Below are positions 15,643-23,426 of a DNA stretch of 25,608 nucleotides, piece by piece. The position numbers and the translations under genes were made by a program. Numbering within the stretch: the stretch's first letter is position 1; every line of letters begins with the position of its first letter. The stretch lies in the IMG/VR virus record IMGVR_UViG_3300049893_000500, positions 1 to 25,608 of that record; one strand, 5' to 3'. This DNA is from a virus. The notes under the pieces were generated by a model, which was not told where the DNA came from, did no database searches, and saw only the letters and a program-made list of their open reading frames with translations.

Positions 15643-17703
15643 ATGCCCATCGACGACCGCACAGCCAACCGCAGCTACAAGCTGCCCAATGCTGGTAACT
15701 TTCTGGCTGACGACGTGCAGCGTCTGCGCGATGCGCTGACCGCGATCGACGCGGACATCTTCGCCCGCTACACCAAGACCGAGACCGATCAAAAGCTGGC
15801 AGATCTGATCAACGGCGCGCCGGGTGCGCTCGACACGCTGAACGAGCTGGCGGCTGCGATGGGGAACGATCCCAGCTTTGCAGCGACGATCACCAATGCG
15901 CTCGCGGGCAAGCCTGGCTTCGCAGACGTGTGGACGCGCACGCAGGCTGATGCGCGCTACGTGCAGGGCGTCACGCAGACCGAGAACGTCTTCACTGGGA
16001 ATGGCAGCCAGACCACGTTCGCACTGAGCCAGACGCCGCCCACCAGGGAATCACTGCTGGTGACGGTCGACGGCGTGATGCAGCCAGTCAGCGAGTACAA
16101 CCTCAGCGGTTCAGCGCTGATCCTCAGCGAGGCCCCTGCCAGCGGCTCGAAGATCCGCGTGCTGATGCTTGGCGTCGCTGGACCGGTGCAAAGCGCGAGC
16201 ACCCTGTCGTTCACCCAAGCTGGAACTGGTGCTGTCACGCGCACGGTCGACAGCAAGCTGAAGGATCTGATCAGCGTCAAGGACTTTGGCGCGGTTGGTG
16301 ACGGGGTGGCCGATGACACTGCGGCCATCCAGGCGGCGATCAATGCAGCAAGGACGCAAAACAGTGTTGTCTATTTCCCACCCAACAACACCAGCCAGAT
16401 CTATAAGATCACCGCTCCGCTGACATGCAATGGCCCGATCAGCATCATCGGCGCAGGGCCGCAAGCCGTCACCATCTGGGCGCAAGGCTTCTCGGCAGGC
16501 CAGTTCATTCTTGATTTTAACCTGCCAGTTGCCACCAACTACTTCTTCGACATCCACGGCATCACGCTAAGGAGCAACAACGGAGCGCCCAACGGCCTGC
16601 GGCTGAAGAATACGTCCTACTGCACCATCAAGAACCTTCAGATCTACAACGTTGCCAATGGCGTTGAGATCTCCGGTGGTAACTGCTTCTCCAATTTCTT
16701 TGAGAACCTAGCCTGCTATCAGGTATCGGGTCGAAGCGTCAGCTTTGTATCCTTCACGGGCGGCGGTCACTACACCTTTAGTCACTGCACTTTCACCGGC
16801 AACTATGGCGTTGACGTTGACTCGGCAAGCGGCATTAGCCAGCTCGCTTTTGTGAGCTGCAACTTCGAGCAGTGCGTCAGCAATAGCTTCTACACGCTTG
16901 GCACCGTTCAAGGCCTGTCTTTTGTTGGGTGCCGGACTGAAGGCTTAGATGGCAGTTCGGACTTCTTGATCTACCCGTCGGCTGGCAACAAAGTCACCGG
17001 ACTCAGTGTTACAGGATGTTATTTCACGACTGATGCCGGGGCATCAGTTCCAATCTATCTGGGCGGCAACAGTGGCCCCGTGCGCGGTTTTCAGATCTGC
17101 GGCAATCACGTTGAATACGCAGCGGCCAGTAACTTTGTGACTCTGAATGGCGACGGAGAGTCAGGCCTAATCGCGGGCAACTATTTCAATCTGACCACAA
17201 CGACGCCAACAAACGTCAGACGTCCTGGTGTTGTCGTCTACGGCAACGAGAACGGATCCGGCAAATGCACCGAAAGCTGGGGCAATGCGAACTGGGGCAT
17301 CGAAGAAGGCAGCTTTACGCCTTCATGGCAGGGCGTCACTGTCACAGGCAACACCGTTCCCCGCAACAACGTTGGTCGTTACCGACGCGCTGGAAACATG
17401 GTGACGGTGTGGATTCTGGGCGACTATGTGCTGAACAGTTACACCACTAAGCCAACGGGACAAGTTCGGATCTCAAATCTTCCATTTGTCGCGGCATCCG
17501 ATCACATCACTGTCGAGTTCCCTGCTACAGCGACGCGAGTCACGCACAGCATGCCAATCTTTGGGGCGCTGTACGGCGGCAGCAACTCATTACTGCTGTT
17601 CGAGGAAGCAAACAACCTCTTGAACAGTCCCACAGCGCTGGATTGGACTGCCATCAGGGATCCCTTCGGCAACCTGTCCATGCAATTCAGCTATCGAATC
17701 TGA
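15643..17703 (+). CDS. Tailspike/fibre with pectate-lyase-fold beta-helix
   Basis: The protein has 686 residues. Residues 1-110 are a fibre-type N-terminus: ADDVQRLRDALTAIDADIFA, YTKTETD and the common LDTLNELAAAMGNDPSF repeat. Residues 115-180 form a fibre domain with TFALSQTPP and VTVDGVMQPVSEY. From about 204 the Pectate_lyase_3 entry motif LISVKDFGAVGDGVADDTAA begins a right-handed beta-helix to about 555, with rungs such as GVEISGGN. The last 130 residues (EGSFTPSWQGV, NVGRYRRAGNMVTV) are a trimerisation/capping module seen in other spikes. It probably binds or cleaves host surface polysaccharide. From about 16350 the DNA is less GC-rich than its neighbours, suggesting module exchange. 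Confidence 0.92.
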   Translation: MPIDDRTANRSYKLPNAGNFLADDVQRLRDALTAIDADIFARYTKTETDQKLADLINGAPGALDTLNELAAAMGNDPSFAATITNALAGKPGFADVWTRTQADARYVQGVTQTENVFTGNGSQTTFALSQTPPTRESLLVTVDGVMQPVSEYNLSGSALILSEAPASGSKIRVLMLGVAGPVQSASTLSFTQAGTGAVTRTVDSKLKDLISVKDFGAVGDGVADDTAAIQAAINAARTQNSVVYFPPNNTSQIYKITAPLTCNGPISIIGAGPQAVTIWAQGFSAGQFILDFNLPVATNYFFDIHGITLRSNNGAPNGLRLKNTSYCTIKNLQIYNVANGVEISGGNCFSNFFENLACYQVSGRSVSFVSFTGGGHYTFSHCTFTGNYGVDVDSASGISQLAFVSCNFEQCVSNSFYTLGTVQGLSFVGCRTEGLDGSSDFLIYPSAGNKVTGLSVTGCYFTTDAGASVPIYLGGNSGPVRGFQICGNHVEYAAASNFVTLNGDGESGLIAGNYFNLTTTTPTNVRRPGVVVYGNENGSGKCTESWGNANWGIEEGSFTPSWQGVTVTGNTVPRNNVGRYRRAGNMVTVWILGDYVLNSYTTKPTGQVRISNLPFVAASDHITVEFPATATRVTHSMPIFGALYGGSNSLLLFEEANNLLNSPTALDWTAIRDPFGNLSMQFSYRI

Positions 17704-17705
17704 TC

Positions 17706-17945
17706 ATGACTGAACCGACCATCAACCTGATTGAGACCCACGCCACCGGAGTGGTGATGATTCGCTATGTCGTCAAAGAGGACGGCAAAGATGACGAGTA
17801 CATCCGCAGCTCGTTTGAGCCAGGCCAGGATGTCAGCGACCAGCCGCAAGAGATTCAGGATGCCTGCGCTGCAGCCTGGACGCCCGAGGTGCTGGCTTCA
17901 TGGCAGCAACGCTTGAACCAGCCCGCTGCTCCTCTTGAGCCGTGA
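17706..17945 (+). CDS. Small protein following tailspike
   Basis: The protein has 79 residues from ATG 17706, two bases after the tailspike stop. An upstream in-frame ATG at 17643 lies inside the tailspike and is not preferred. The sequence MTEPTINLIETHATGVVMIR, an acidic EDGKDDEYIRSSF loop and a PEVLASWQQRL helix suggest a small soluble alpha/beta protein. I do not recognise a named family. Small genes directly after fibre or spike genes often encode assembly chaperones or caps, so that role is possible but unproven. Confidence 0.7.
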   Translation: MTEPTINLIETHATGVVMIRYVVKEDGKDDEYIRSSFEPGQDVSDQPQEIQDACAAAWTPEVLASWQQRLNQPAAPLEP

Positions 17946-17992
17946 CCAAACTCAGAGACCTGGCCAGCAGCCTTCCTCTCGCAACCTGACCC

Positions 17993-18658
17993 ATGCCACT
18001 GCAAAGGATTCCCGGCGCCATGGTGTCGGATTCGACAATCACCTCAGCCGACGTTTAAGACGGCAGCCTCACAGGCGCTGATGTGCAAGACGCATCGCTC
18101 ACCGGCGCTGACGTCCAGGACGGCACGCTGACCGGAACAGACATTCAGGACGCAAGCATTCAAGGCGCTGATCTTGCTGCTGGCGCTACGGCGATCGCGC
18201 GCGACACCGCCAAGGCTTCAACGTCAGGTGTTGCCGTGGAGTTCACCGGCATCCCCTCCTGGGCCCGGCGGATCACCGTGCTTTTCAACGGCGTTTCGAC
18301 CAACGGCGCAACCAACATCCTCGTGCAGCTCGGCACTGGCGGCGCACCCACAACGTCGGGCTATGCCGGCTACAGCGTCTTCTCCTGGGCCAGCGGCATC
18401 GTGCCTGTCACGTCCACGGCTGGCATTCCAGTGTTCAACAACGCCGCCAGCTATAACCACTACGGCGAGCTGGTGCTGACGAACATCAGCGGCAACACCT
18501 GGGTGGCGTCGGGGCAATTCGCCACCGCCGGAACGCAGGGCTCGACGATCTCCAGTGGCGCCGTCACCCTTGCCGGCGTTCTGAACTATCTCCGCGTCGT
18601 GACCGCCAACGGCACCGACGCTTTCGACGCAGGCTCGATCAACGTCCTCTACGAGTGA
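17993..18658 (+). pseudogene. Decapeptide-repeat tail protein broken by TAA
   Basis: Reading from ATG 17993 gives MPLQRIPGAMVSDSTITSAD V, then TAA at 18056-18058, then an uninterrupted frame to TGA 18656-18658. The downstream part alone can start at GTG 18083 (191 residues). Five 10-residue units run from 18029 to 18178 (consensus D-[GA]-[ST]-[LI]-T-G-[AT]-D-[VI]-Q). The stop sits exactly at the Q of the first unit, where later units have CAA or CAG, so a single C-to-T change explains it. The C-terminal 140 residues form a beta-rich domain (VEFTGIPSWARRITVLFNGV) common in phage fibres and collar proteins. It is probably a tail fibre or receptor-binding accessory. A GTG at 17942 in the same frame is followed by TGA at 17987. 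Confidence 0.7.
18029..18178 (+). repeat. Five 30-bp coding repeats
   Basis: Units lie at 18029-18058, 18059-18088, 18089-18118, 18119-18148 and 18149-18178. They encode DSTITSADV-stop, DGSLTGADVQ, DASLTGADVQ, DGTLTGTDIQ and DASIQGADLA. The pattern has the five-residue periodicity of pentapeptide repeats and may form a stalk or solenoid. DNA units have diverged at third codon positions. Confidence 0.85.
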
Positions 18659-18795
18659 TGGCAGTCCGCAGCAAGACCGGCGTCGCCCGCATCGACCACC
18701 AGCCCGGCCCGCCCAAGACCACATCCCAGGGCCAGGGCCAGCGTTCACGCCCGCGCCGTCGCGGCCGCAAAAAGCTGCGCGGCCAAGGCCGCTAG
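18658..18795 (+). CDS. Small basic protein, 45 residues
   Basis: The ATG at 18658 overlaps the stop of the repeat protein by one base (TGATG) and the frame ends with TAG at 18793-18795. The protein begins MAVRSKTGVARIDHQPGPPK, continues with a GQGQGQ-like stretch and ends in a cluster RPRRRGRKKLRGQGR. The N-terminal half is proline-containing; the C-terminal half is strongly basic and probably disordered, which suggests nucleic-acid binding or a packing tail. I do not recognise a family. The tight overlap with its neighbour is the best support for coding. Confidence 0.65.
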   Translation: MAVRSKTGVARIDHQPGPPKTTSQGQGQRSRPRRRGRKKLRGQGR

Positions 18796-18825
18796 ACTCA
18801 ACCCGACAGGAGGACTCTCCTACCC

Positions 18826-20238
18826 ATGACAACGACCTTTCTGCACGGCGTAGAGGTCCTCCAGATCGACACTGGGGCCCGGCCGATCCAGACCGTCCGA
18901 TCCTCTGTGATCGGCCTCATCGGCACCGCACCTGATGCGGACGCCGCCAAGTTCCCTCTCAACACCCCCGTCCTGATTGCTCGTCGCAGCGAGATGGCGG
19001 GCCTCGGCGAAGCCGGCACCCTTCAGTCGGCGCTCGACCTGATCTACGACCAGGCCGGCGCTGTCGTTGTCGTGGTTCGCGTCGACGAGGGCGCGAACGA
19101 AGCCGCCACCATCGACAACGTGCGCGGCGGCATCAACAACACCACCGGCGCCTACGAAGGCGTTCACGCCTTCCTCGCTGCTGAGAACGAAGTCGGCTTC
19201 AGCCCCCGCATCCTGCTCGCCCCTGGCTTCACCCACCAGCGCACCAGCAACGGCATCCTCTCGATTGCCGTCCAGACCCAGGGCAGCGGCTACACCACCG
19301 CCCCGGCCGTCACCATCAGCGGCGGCGGGGGCTCCGGCGCCACTGCAGTCGCGGTGCTCGGCACCGGCGCCAACGCTGGCAAGGTGGTGAGCTTCACCAT
19401 CACCAACCCCGGCAAGGGCTACACCACCAACCCCACCGTCGCCATCGCTGCTCCCCCCGAGGGCGGCGTGCAGGCCGTGGCTGGGACCGTCAACCGCGGC
19501 ACCGTCCGCTCCGAGGTGCTGGCCGAGCTACTCGGCATCGCCAACCGCCTCCGCGCGGTGATCATCGCCGACGGCCCGAACACCACCGACGCTGCAGCCA
19601 TCCAGATCGCTGACGACTTCGGCTCCGATCGCATCTACGTGATCGACCCCTGGGTGCTCCGCAATGGCGAGAGCGTCCCCGCTTCCTCCGCCGTCGCTGG
19701 CCTGATCAACAAGGTCGACAACGAGCGCGGCTTCTGGTGGAGCCCCTCCAACAACGAGATCGCCGGCATCGAGGGCACCTCGCGCGCCATCGACTTCACC
19801 CTGGGCGACTACACCAGCCGGGCGAACCTGCTCAACGAGGCCAAGATCGCCACGATCGTGCGCGAGCAGGGCTTCCGCCTCTGGGGCAACCGCACCCTGG
19901 CGATGGATCCGCTCTACGCCTTCCTGAGCGTGCGGCGCACCGCCGACATGGTCAACGAGAGCATCCTGCGCGGCCACCTGTGGGCCGTCGATCGCTGCAT
20001 CACCGCCACCTACCTGGAGGAGGTGCAGGAGAGCGTGCGCGGCTACCTGCGCAGCCTCAAGGCCCGGGGCGCAATCCTCGGCGGCGACGTCTGGGTGGAT
20101 CCTGATCTCAACAGCCCGACCAGCATCGCCAACGGCCAGGTCTTCTTCGACTTCGAGTTCACGCCTCCCTATCCCGCGGAGCGCGTGACCTTCCGCAGCC
20201 ACCTGGTCAACAGCTACGTCGTTGATCTCTTCGCTTGA
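18826..20238 (+). CDS. FI: Tail sheath protein with inserted repeat domain
   Basis: The protein has 470 residues; P2 FI has 396. AGGAGG at 18808-18813 stands 12 bases before ATG 18826. Sheath features include FLHGVEVLQIDTG, SSVIGLIGTAPDAD, an AGAVVVVVRV strand, RILLAPGF, and the C-terminal WAVDRCITATYLEEVQESV and PPYPAERVTF segments that form the inner, tube-contacting domain. Residues about 143-219 are an insertion with two GxGYTT-[AN]-P repeats. The protein contracts to drive the tube through the host envelope. It opens the P2-ordered block FI-FII-E-E'-T-U-X-D. Confidence 0.95.
   Translation: MTTTFLHGVEVLQIDTGARPIQTVRSSVIGLIGTAPDADAAKFPLNTPVLIARRSEMAGLGEAGTLQSALDLIYDQAGAVVVVVRVDEGANEAATIDNVRGGINNTTGAYEGVHAFLAAENEVGFSPRILLAPGFTHQRTSNGILSIAVQTQGSGYTTAPAVTISGGGGSGATAVAVLGTGANAGKVVSFTITNPGKGYTTNPTVAIAAPPEGGVQAVAGTVNRGTVRSEVLAELLGIANRLRAVIIADGPNTTDAAAIQIADDFGSDRIYVIDPWVLRNGESVPASSAVAGLINKVDNERGFWWSPSNNEIAGIEGTSRAIDFTLGDYTSRANLLNEAKIATIVREQGFRLWGNRTLAMDPLYAFLSVRRTADMVNESILRGHLWAVDRCITATYLEEVQESVRGYLRSLKARGAILGGDVWVDPDLNSPTSIANGQVFFDFEFTPPYPAERVTFRSHLVNSYVVDLFA
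19252..19485 (+). repeat. Glycine-rich repeat domain inside tail sheath
   Basis: Two related coding repeats are present: GSGYTTAPAVTISGGGGSGA at about residues 153-172 and GKGYTTNPTVAIAAPPEGG at about 197-215. They lie between RILLAPGF and AELLGIANRLRAVI of the sheath. Similar GxGYTxxPxV repeats occur in phage fibre and bacterial surface proteins. The domain is probably exposed on the sheath exterior. Confidence 0.75.
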
Positions 20239-20249
20239 GGACCTGACCC

Positions 20250-20759
20250 ATGGCCCAAATCCCCCGCGTTCTGAAGAACTTCAGCCTGTTCGTTGATGGT
20301 CGCGGCCTCGCCGGCACCATCTCGACGCTGACCCTGCCCACCCTCACCACCAAGATGGAGGAGTTCCGCGGCGGCGGCATGGACGCCCCCGTGGACATCG
20401 ACATGGGCATGGAGAAGCTGGAGACCAGCTTCGAGCTGTTCGACTACGAAGAGAACGTCCTCAGCCTCTACGGCCTGGCCGATGGCGCCGCCACCCAGGT
20501 GACCGCTCGCGGCGCTCTGCGTCGTGACGGCGAGGCCGCTGTGCCGATGGTCGTGAACATGACCGGCGTCATCAAGGAGATGGATCCCGGCGACTGGGTG
20601 TCGGGCGATCAGACCTCGATGACCTGCTCGATGTCGCTCCGCTACCTCAAGATCACCATCGGCGGCCGCGAGGTTGTCGAGATCGACAAGGTGAACATGA
20701 TCCGCCGCATCAACGGCGCCGATCAGCTTGAATCCATCCGCAACGCAATCGGCGTCTGA
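20250..20759 (+). CDS. FII: Major tail tube protein, P2 FII family
   Basis: The protein has 169 residues, close to P2 FII (172). The start MAQIPRVLKNFSLFVDG is preceded by GAGG at 20236-20239. Conserved tube features are EEFRGGGMDAPVDIDMGMEK, a FELFDYEENVLSLYGLADG segment and SLRYLKITIGGREVVEID. It polymerises to form the rigid inner tube around the tape measure. Immediately downstream, after five bases, the assembly chaperone gene E begins. Confidence 0.96.
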   Translation: MAQIPRVLKNFSLFVDGRGLAGTISTLTLPTLTTKMEEFRGGGMDAPVDIDMGMEKLETSFELFDYEENVLSLYGLADGAATQVTARGALRRDGEAAVPMVVNMTGVIKEMDPGDWVSGDQTSMTCSMSLRYLKITIGGREVVEIDKVNMIRRINGADQLESIRNAIGV

Positions 20760-20764
20760 TCTGA

Positions 20765-21052
20765 ATGGCTGGTAAGAACCCCCACCCCAACACCGCCAAG
20801 ATCGACCTCGACTTCCCGATCACCGTGTCGGGCGTCGAGGTCTCTCACCTCATCATGCGCCGCCCCAAGGTGCGCGACATCATGGCGGCGCAGAAGAGCG
20901 GCGGCAGCGAGGCCGACATGGGCGCCACGCTGGTGGCGAACCTGTGCGAGATCACGCCCGATGACGTGATGGAGCTCGACAGCCTCGACTGGGACAAGTG
21001 CGAGGCGCAGGTCCAGGCTTTCAAGTCGGCCAGGTCTCAGAAGACCAGCTGA
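20765..21052 (+). CDS. E: Tail assembly chaperone, P2 gpE-like
   Basis: The protein has 95 residues, close to P2 gpE (91, from memory). The pattern is IDLDFPITVSGVEVSHLIMR, PKVRDIMAAQKSGG, then an ATLVANLCEITPDDV helix and a LDSLDWDKCEAQVQAF helix, as in the Phage_TAC_7 family. It lies between tube and tape measure genes, the invariant place of the chaperone pair in long-tailed phages. Its 3' end overlaps E' in the -1 frame. Confidence 0.88.
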   Translation: MAGKNPHPNTAKIDLDFPITVSGVEVSHLIMRRPKVRDIMAAQKSGGSEADMGATLVANLCEITPDDVMELDSLDWDKCEAQVQAFKSARSQKTS

Positions 21053-21195
21053 GGCAAGCGATCATCGTCTTGTCGAAGCTGACCAACTGGGGCCTGGCCG
21101 AGGTGCTGGACCTGGAGGCTGACGAGTTCTGGGCTTACTTCAAGCAGGCCCAGATCGTTGAGAATGAGATTGCCAAGCAACTGAGGCCCAAATGA
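20965..21195 (+). CDS. E': E' extension, reached by probable -1 frameshift
   Basis: An open frame from just after TGA 20962-20964 to TGA 21193-21195 overlaps E and is offset by -1. It encodes SEDQLRQAIIVLSKLTNWGL, then AEVLDLEADEFWAYFKQA, a GpE'-like helical tail. A -1 shift in the overlap gives a joined protein of about 143 residues, near the P2 E+E' size. A GTG at 20998 could start it alone but has no ribosome-binding site. No canonical slippery heptamer is present; GCT TTC at 21017-21022 is the best single-codon slip candidate. The stop overlaps the tape measure ATG (21192). Confidence 0.75.
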   Translation, partial: RDGARQPRLGQVRGAGPGFQVGQVSEDQLRQAIIVLSKLTNWGLAEVLDLEADEFWAYFKQAQIVENEIAKQLRPK

Positions 21196-23426
21196 TCGGC
21201 GGCGGCCCCCAGAAGATCACGGTCGAGATCGGCGGGAAGATCGGCGCCAGTCTCGGATCGGCTCTGCGCGGCGCGCAGATGCAGGTGTCGTCGTTCGGGC
21301 GGAACGTCAGCCGGACGATGAATGACGCCGCCTCCGCGGGCAAGAAGGGCTTCAAGGGGATGTTCGACAACGCGCTGTGGCAGCAGGCCGCAGCCGGCGC
21401 TGCAGCGATTGGCGTGGGCATGGTGGCCAGCGTCAAGGCGGCCGCGCAGTTCGAGCAGGTGCTGAGCGAGATCGGCAAGACCTCCGGCGCCACGAGCGTG
21501 GAAATCAAAGGCATCAGCAAGGATCTGCTGTCGCTCTCCGGCCGCAACCGCACCAACCTCGGCCCGAAGATCCTGGCGGACGGCGTGCAGGATCTCGTCG
21601 CCCAGGGCCTCAGCCTCAAGGATGCAGTCGCCTCGATCGAGTCGCTCGGCCGCGTGGCGACCGCCACCAACTCCGAGCTGACCGACGTCACCAAGACCGG
21701 CTTCCAGCTGCAGAACGCGCTGAAGATCCGGCCGACTGAGCTCAAGGCCACCTTCGATGCGCTGGCCTTTGCCGGCAAGCAGGGCGCCTTCGAGCTGAAG
21801 GACATGGCGCAATTCATGCCGACGATCGCTGCAGCGGCAGGGACGCTCGGCATCACCGGCAAGCAGGGCGCCATCGCCCTGGCGAGCATGATGCAGATGG
21901 TGCGCAAGGATGCGCCCGATGCAGGCCAGGCATCGACGCGCCTCACCGACGCGATGCTAAAGATGACCGCGCCGGACGCGGTGAAGAACTTCAAGGAGTT
22001 CGGCGTCAACATCGAGCAGGTGCTGAAGAACGCCAAGGCCAAGGGCGTCAACCCGATGGAGGCTGCGCTCAACGAGCTGCAGCGCGTGACCGGGGGCGAC
22101 GCTTTCAAGCTGGGCCAGATCTTCGGCGATAAGGAGGCCAAGCTCGGCCTGATGTCGCTGATGAAATACCGCAAGGAGTACGAAAAACTGAAGGCCGAGG
22201 CGGGCGGATCGGCCGCGGCCGGCACCGTCGACAAGGACTACCAGCGCCAGGTCCAGACCTTCGCGGGCACGCTGACGAGCTTCCAGAACACCAGCCAGCG
22301 GCTTGGTATCACGCTGGGCAATGCGCTGCTGCCGTCGCTCACGCGCATCGCTGAGGCGATCACGCCGCTCGTCGAGAAGTTCGCAGCCTTCGCCGAGGAG
22401 AACCCGCGCATCACGACCGGCATCGTCGCCGTCGCTGGCGCCTTTGCTGGGCTCGTCGCTGTGGCGCCGTTCGTTTCCGGCCTGATCGGCGTGATCACCA
22501 CGATCGGCCCTGCGCTCGGCGGCATCGCGGCCGCGGCAACCGGCCCCATCGGCATCGCCGTGCTCGCCGTCATCGGCCTGGGCCTCGCGTTCAAGGCGGC
22601 CTACGACAAGTTGGGCTGGTTCCGCGATGGCGTGAACACCTTCGCCGCTTCAGTGCGGCAGGCCTTCGGCGGCCTCGTCACCTACATCGGCGGCGCGTGG
22701 AAGGTCTTCACCGGCATCCTCACCGGCGACACCCAGCGGATCCAGCAGGGCTTCACGCAGGCGTTCAGCGGCCTGCGCACGATCTTCAGCGCCTGGGCCG
22801 GCTGGGTGACGAGCGTCTTCCGCGGCGTCGGCGCAACGCTCGCGGCGGTGCCGAACGCCGTGGGCAATGCCTTCCGGGGCCTGGCGACCGCTATCCAGCT
22901 GGTGACGCAGAACATCTTCAGCGCCTTCCAGCGCGTCGGCCCGGCGATCCTCTCGGTGATGTTCCCGATCCCCGCCGCGATCTACCGCTTCTTCACGCAG
23001 ACGCAGATTGGCCAGCAGATTGTGCAGACGATCATCAACGGCCTCAAGGCCAGGGCCTCCGCGCTGTTCGGCTGGATCTCCGGCGCCTGGGCGCGGATCA
23101 AGAGCATCGTCGGCGGCGGCGGCGGCGGAGGCGCCCCTGCAGGTGCGCAGCCGCCCGGGCGGGCTTCGGGCGGGCCCGTGCGCGCGGGGCAGCCCTACAT
23201 CGTCGGCGAGCGGCGTCGTGAGCTGTTCGTGCCTGGCATGGATGGGGCGATCATCCCGCGCGTCGCCCGGCCCGTTGCAGGCGGCGGCGGTGTCACCATC
23301 AACGCCCCCGTTACCATCAACGCAGCGGGAGGCGACGCGATGGCGATCCGCGATCAGGTGCGCATGGCGTTCGAGGATCTGATCGCCCGCGCTTACGGCG
23401 ACTACCGGGTGGCGCTCAATGACTAG
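21192..23426 (+). CDS. T: Tape measure protein, P2 gpT-like
   Basis: The protein has 744 residues. It sets tail length and is ejected into the cell envelope. The start overlaps the E' stop by four bases. The N-terminal part has QAAAGAAAIGVGMVASVKAA, then the TP901-type core FEQVLSEIGKTSGATSVEIK with the FDALAFAGKQGAFELKDMAQ segment. A central hydrophobic block (about 410-480; VAVAGAFAGLVAVAPFVSGL and GPIGIAVLAVIGLGLAF) contains likely membrane-inserting helices. A glycine run near 640 leads to the typical C-terminal motif ASGGPVRAGQPYIVGERRRE. The length predicts a fairly short tail of order 100 nm, using about 0.15 nm per residue. Confidence 0.95.
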   Translation: MIGGGPQKITVEIGGKIGASLGSALRGAQMQVSSFGRNVSRTMNDAASAGKKGFKGMFDNALWQQAAAGAAAIGVGMVASVKAAAQFEQVLSEIGKTSGATSVEIKGISKDLLSLSGRNRTNLGPKILADGVQDLVAQGLSLKDAVASIESLGRVATATNSELTDVTKTGFQLQNALKIRPTELKATFDALAFAGKQGAFELKDMAQFMPTIAAAAGTLGITGKQGAIALASMMQMVRKDAPDAGQASTRLTDAMLKMTAPDAVKNFKEFGVNIEQVLKNAKAKGVNPMEAALNELQRVTGGDAFKLGQIFGDKEAKLGLMSLMKYRKEYEKLKAEAGGSAAAGTVDKDYQRQVQTFAGTLTSFQNTSQRLGITLGNALLPSLTRIAEAITPLVEKFAAFAEENPRITTGIVAVAGAFAGLVAVAPFVSGLIGVITTIGPALGGIAAAATGPIGIAVLAVIGLGLAFKAAYDKLGWFRDGVNTFAASVRQAFGGLVTYIGGAWKVFTGILTGDTQRIQQGFTQAFSGLRTIFSAWAGWVTSVFRGVGATLAAVPNAVGNAFRGLATAIQLVTQNIFSAFQRVGPAILSVMFPIPAAIYRFFTQTQIGQQIVQTIINGLKARASALFGWISGAWARIKSIVGGGGGGGAPAGAQPPGRASGGPVRAGQPYIVGERRRELFVPGMDGAIIPRVARPVAGGGGVTINAPVTINAAGGDAMAIRDQVRMAFEDLIARAYGDYRVALND

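Noticed and set aside
17643-17705. Earlier in-frame ATG for the 79-residue gene
   Set aside because: It would place 21 residues inside the tailspike C-terminus with no ribosome-binding site; ATG 17706 directly after the stop is more natural.
18056-18058. TAA reassigned to glutamine across the genome
   Set aside because: All other large genes are free of in-frame TAA despite many glutamine codons, and the gene at 8848 ends in TAA right where it overlaps the next start. A local event is simpler.
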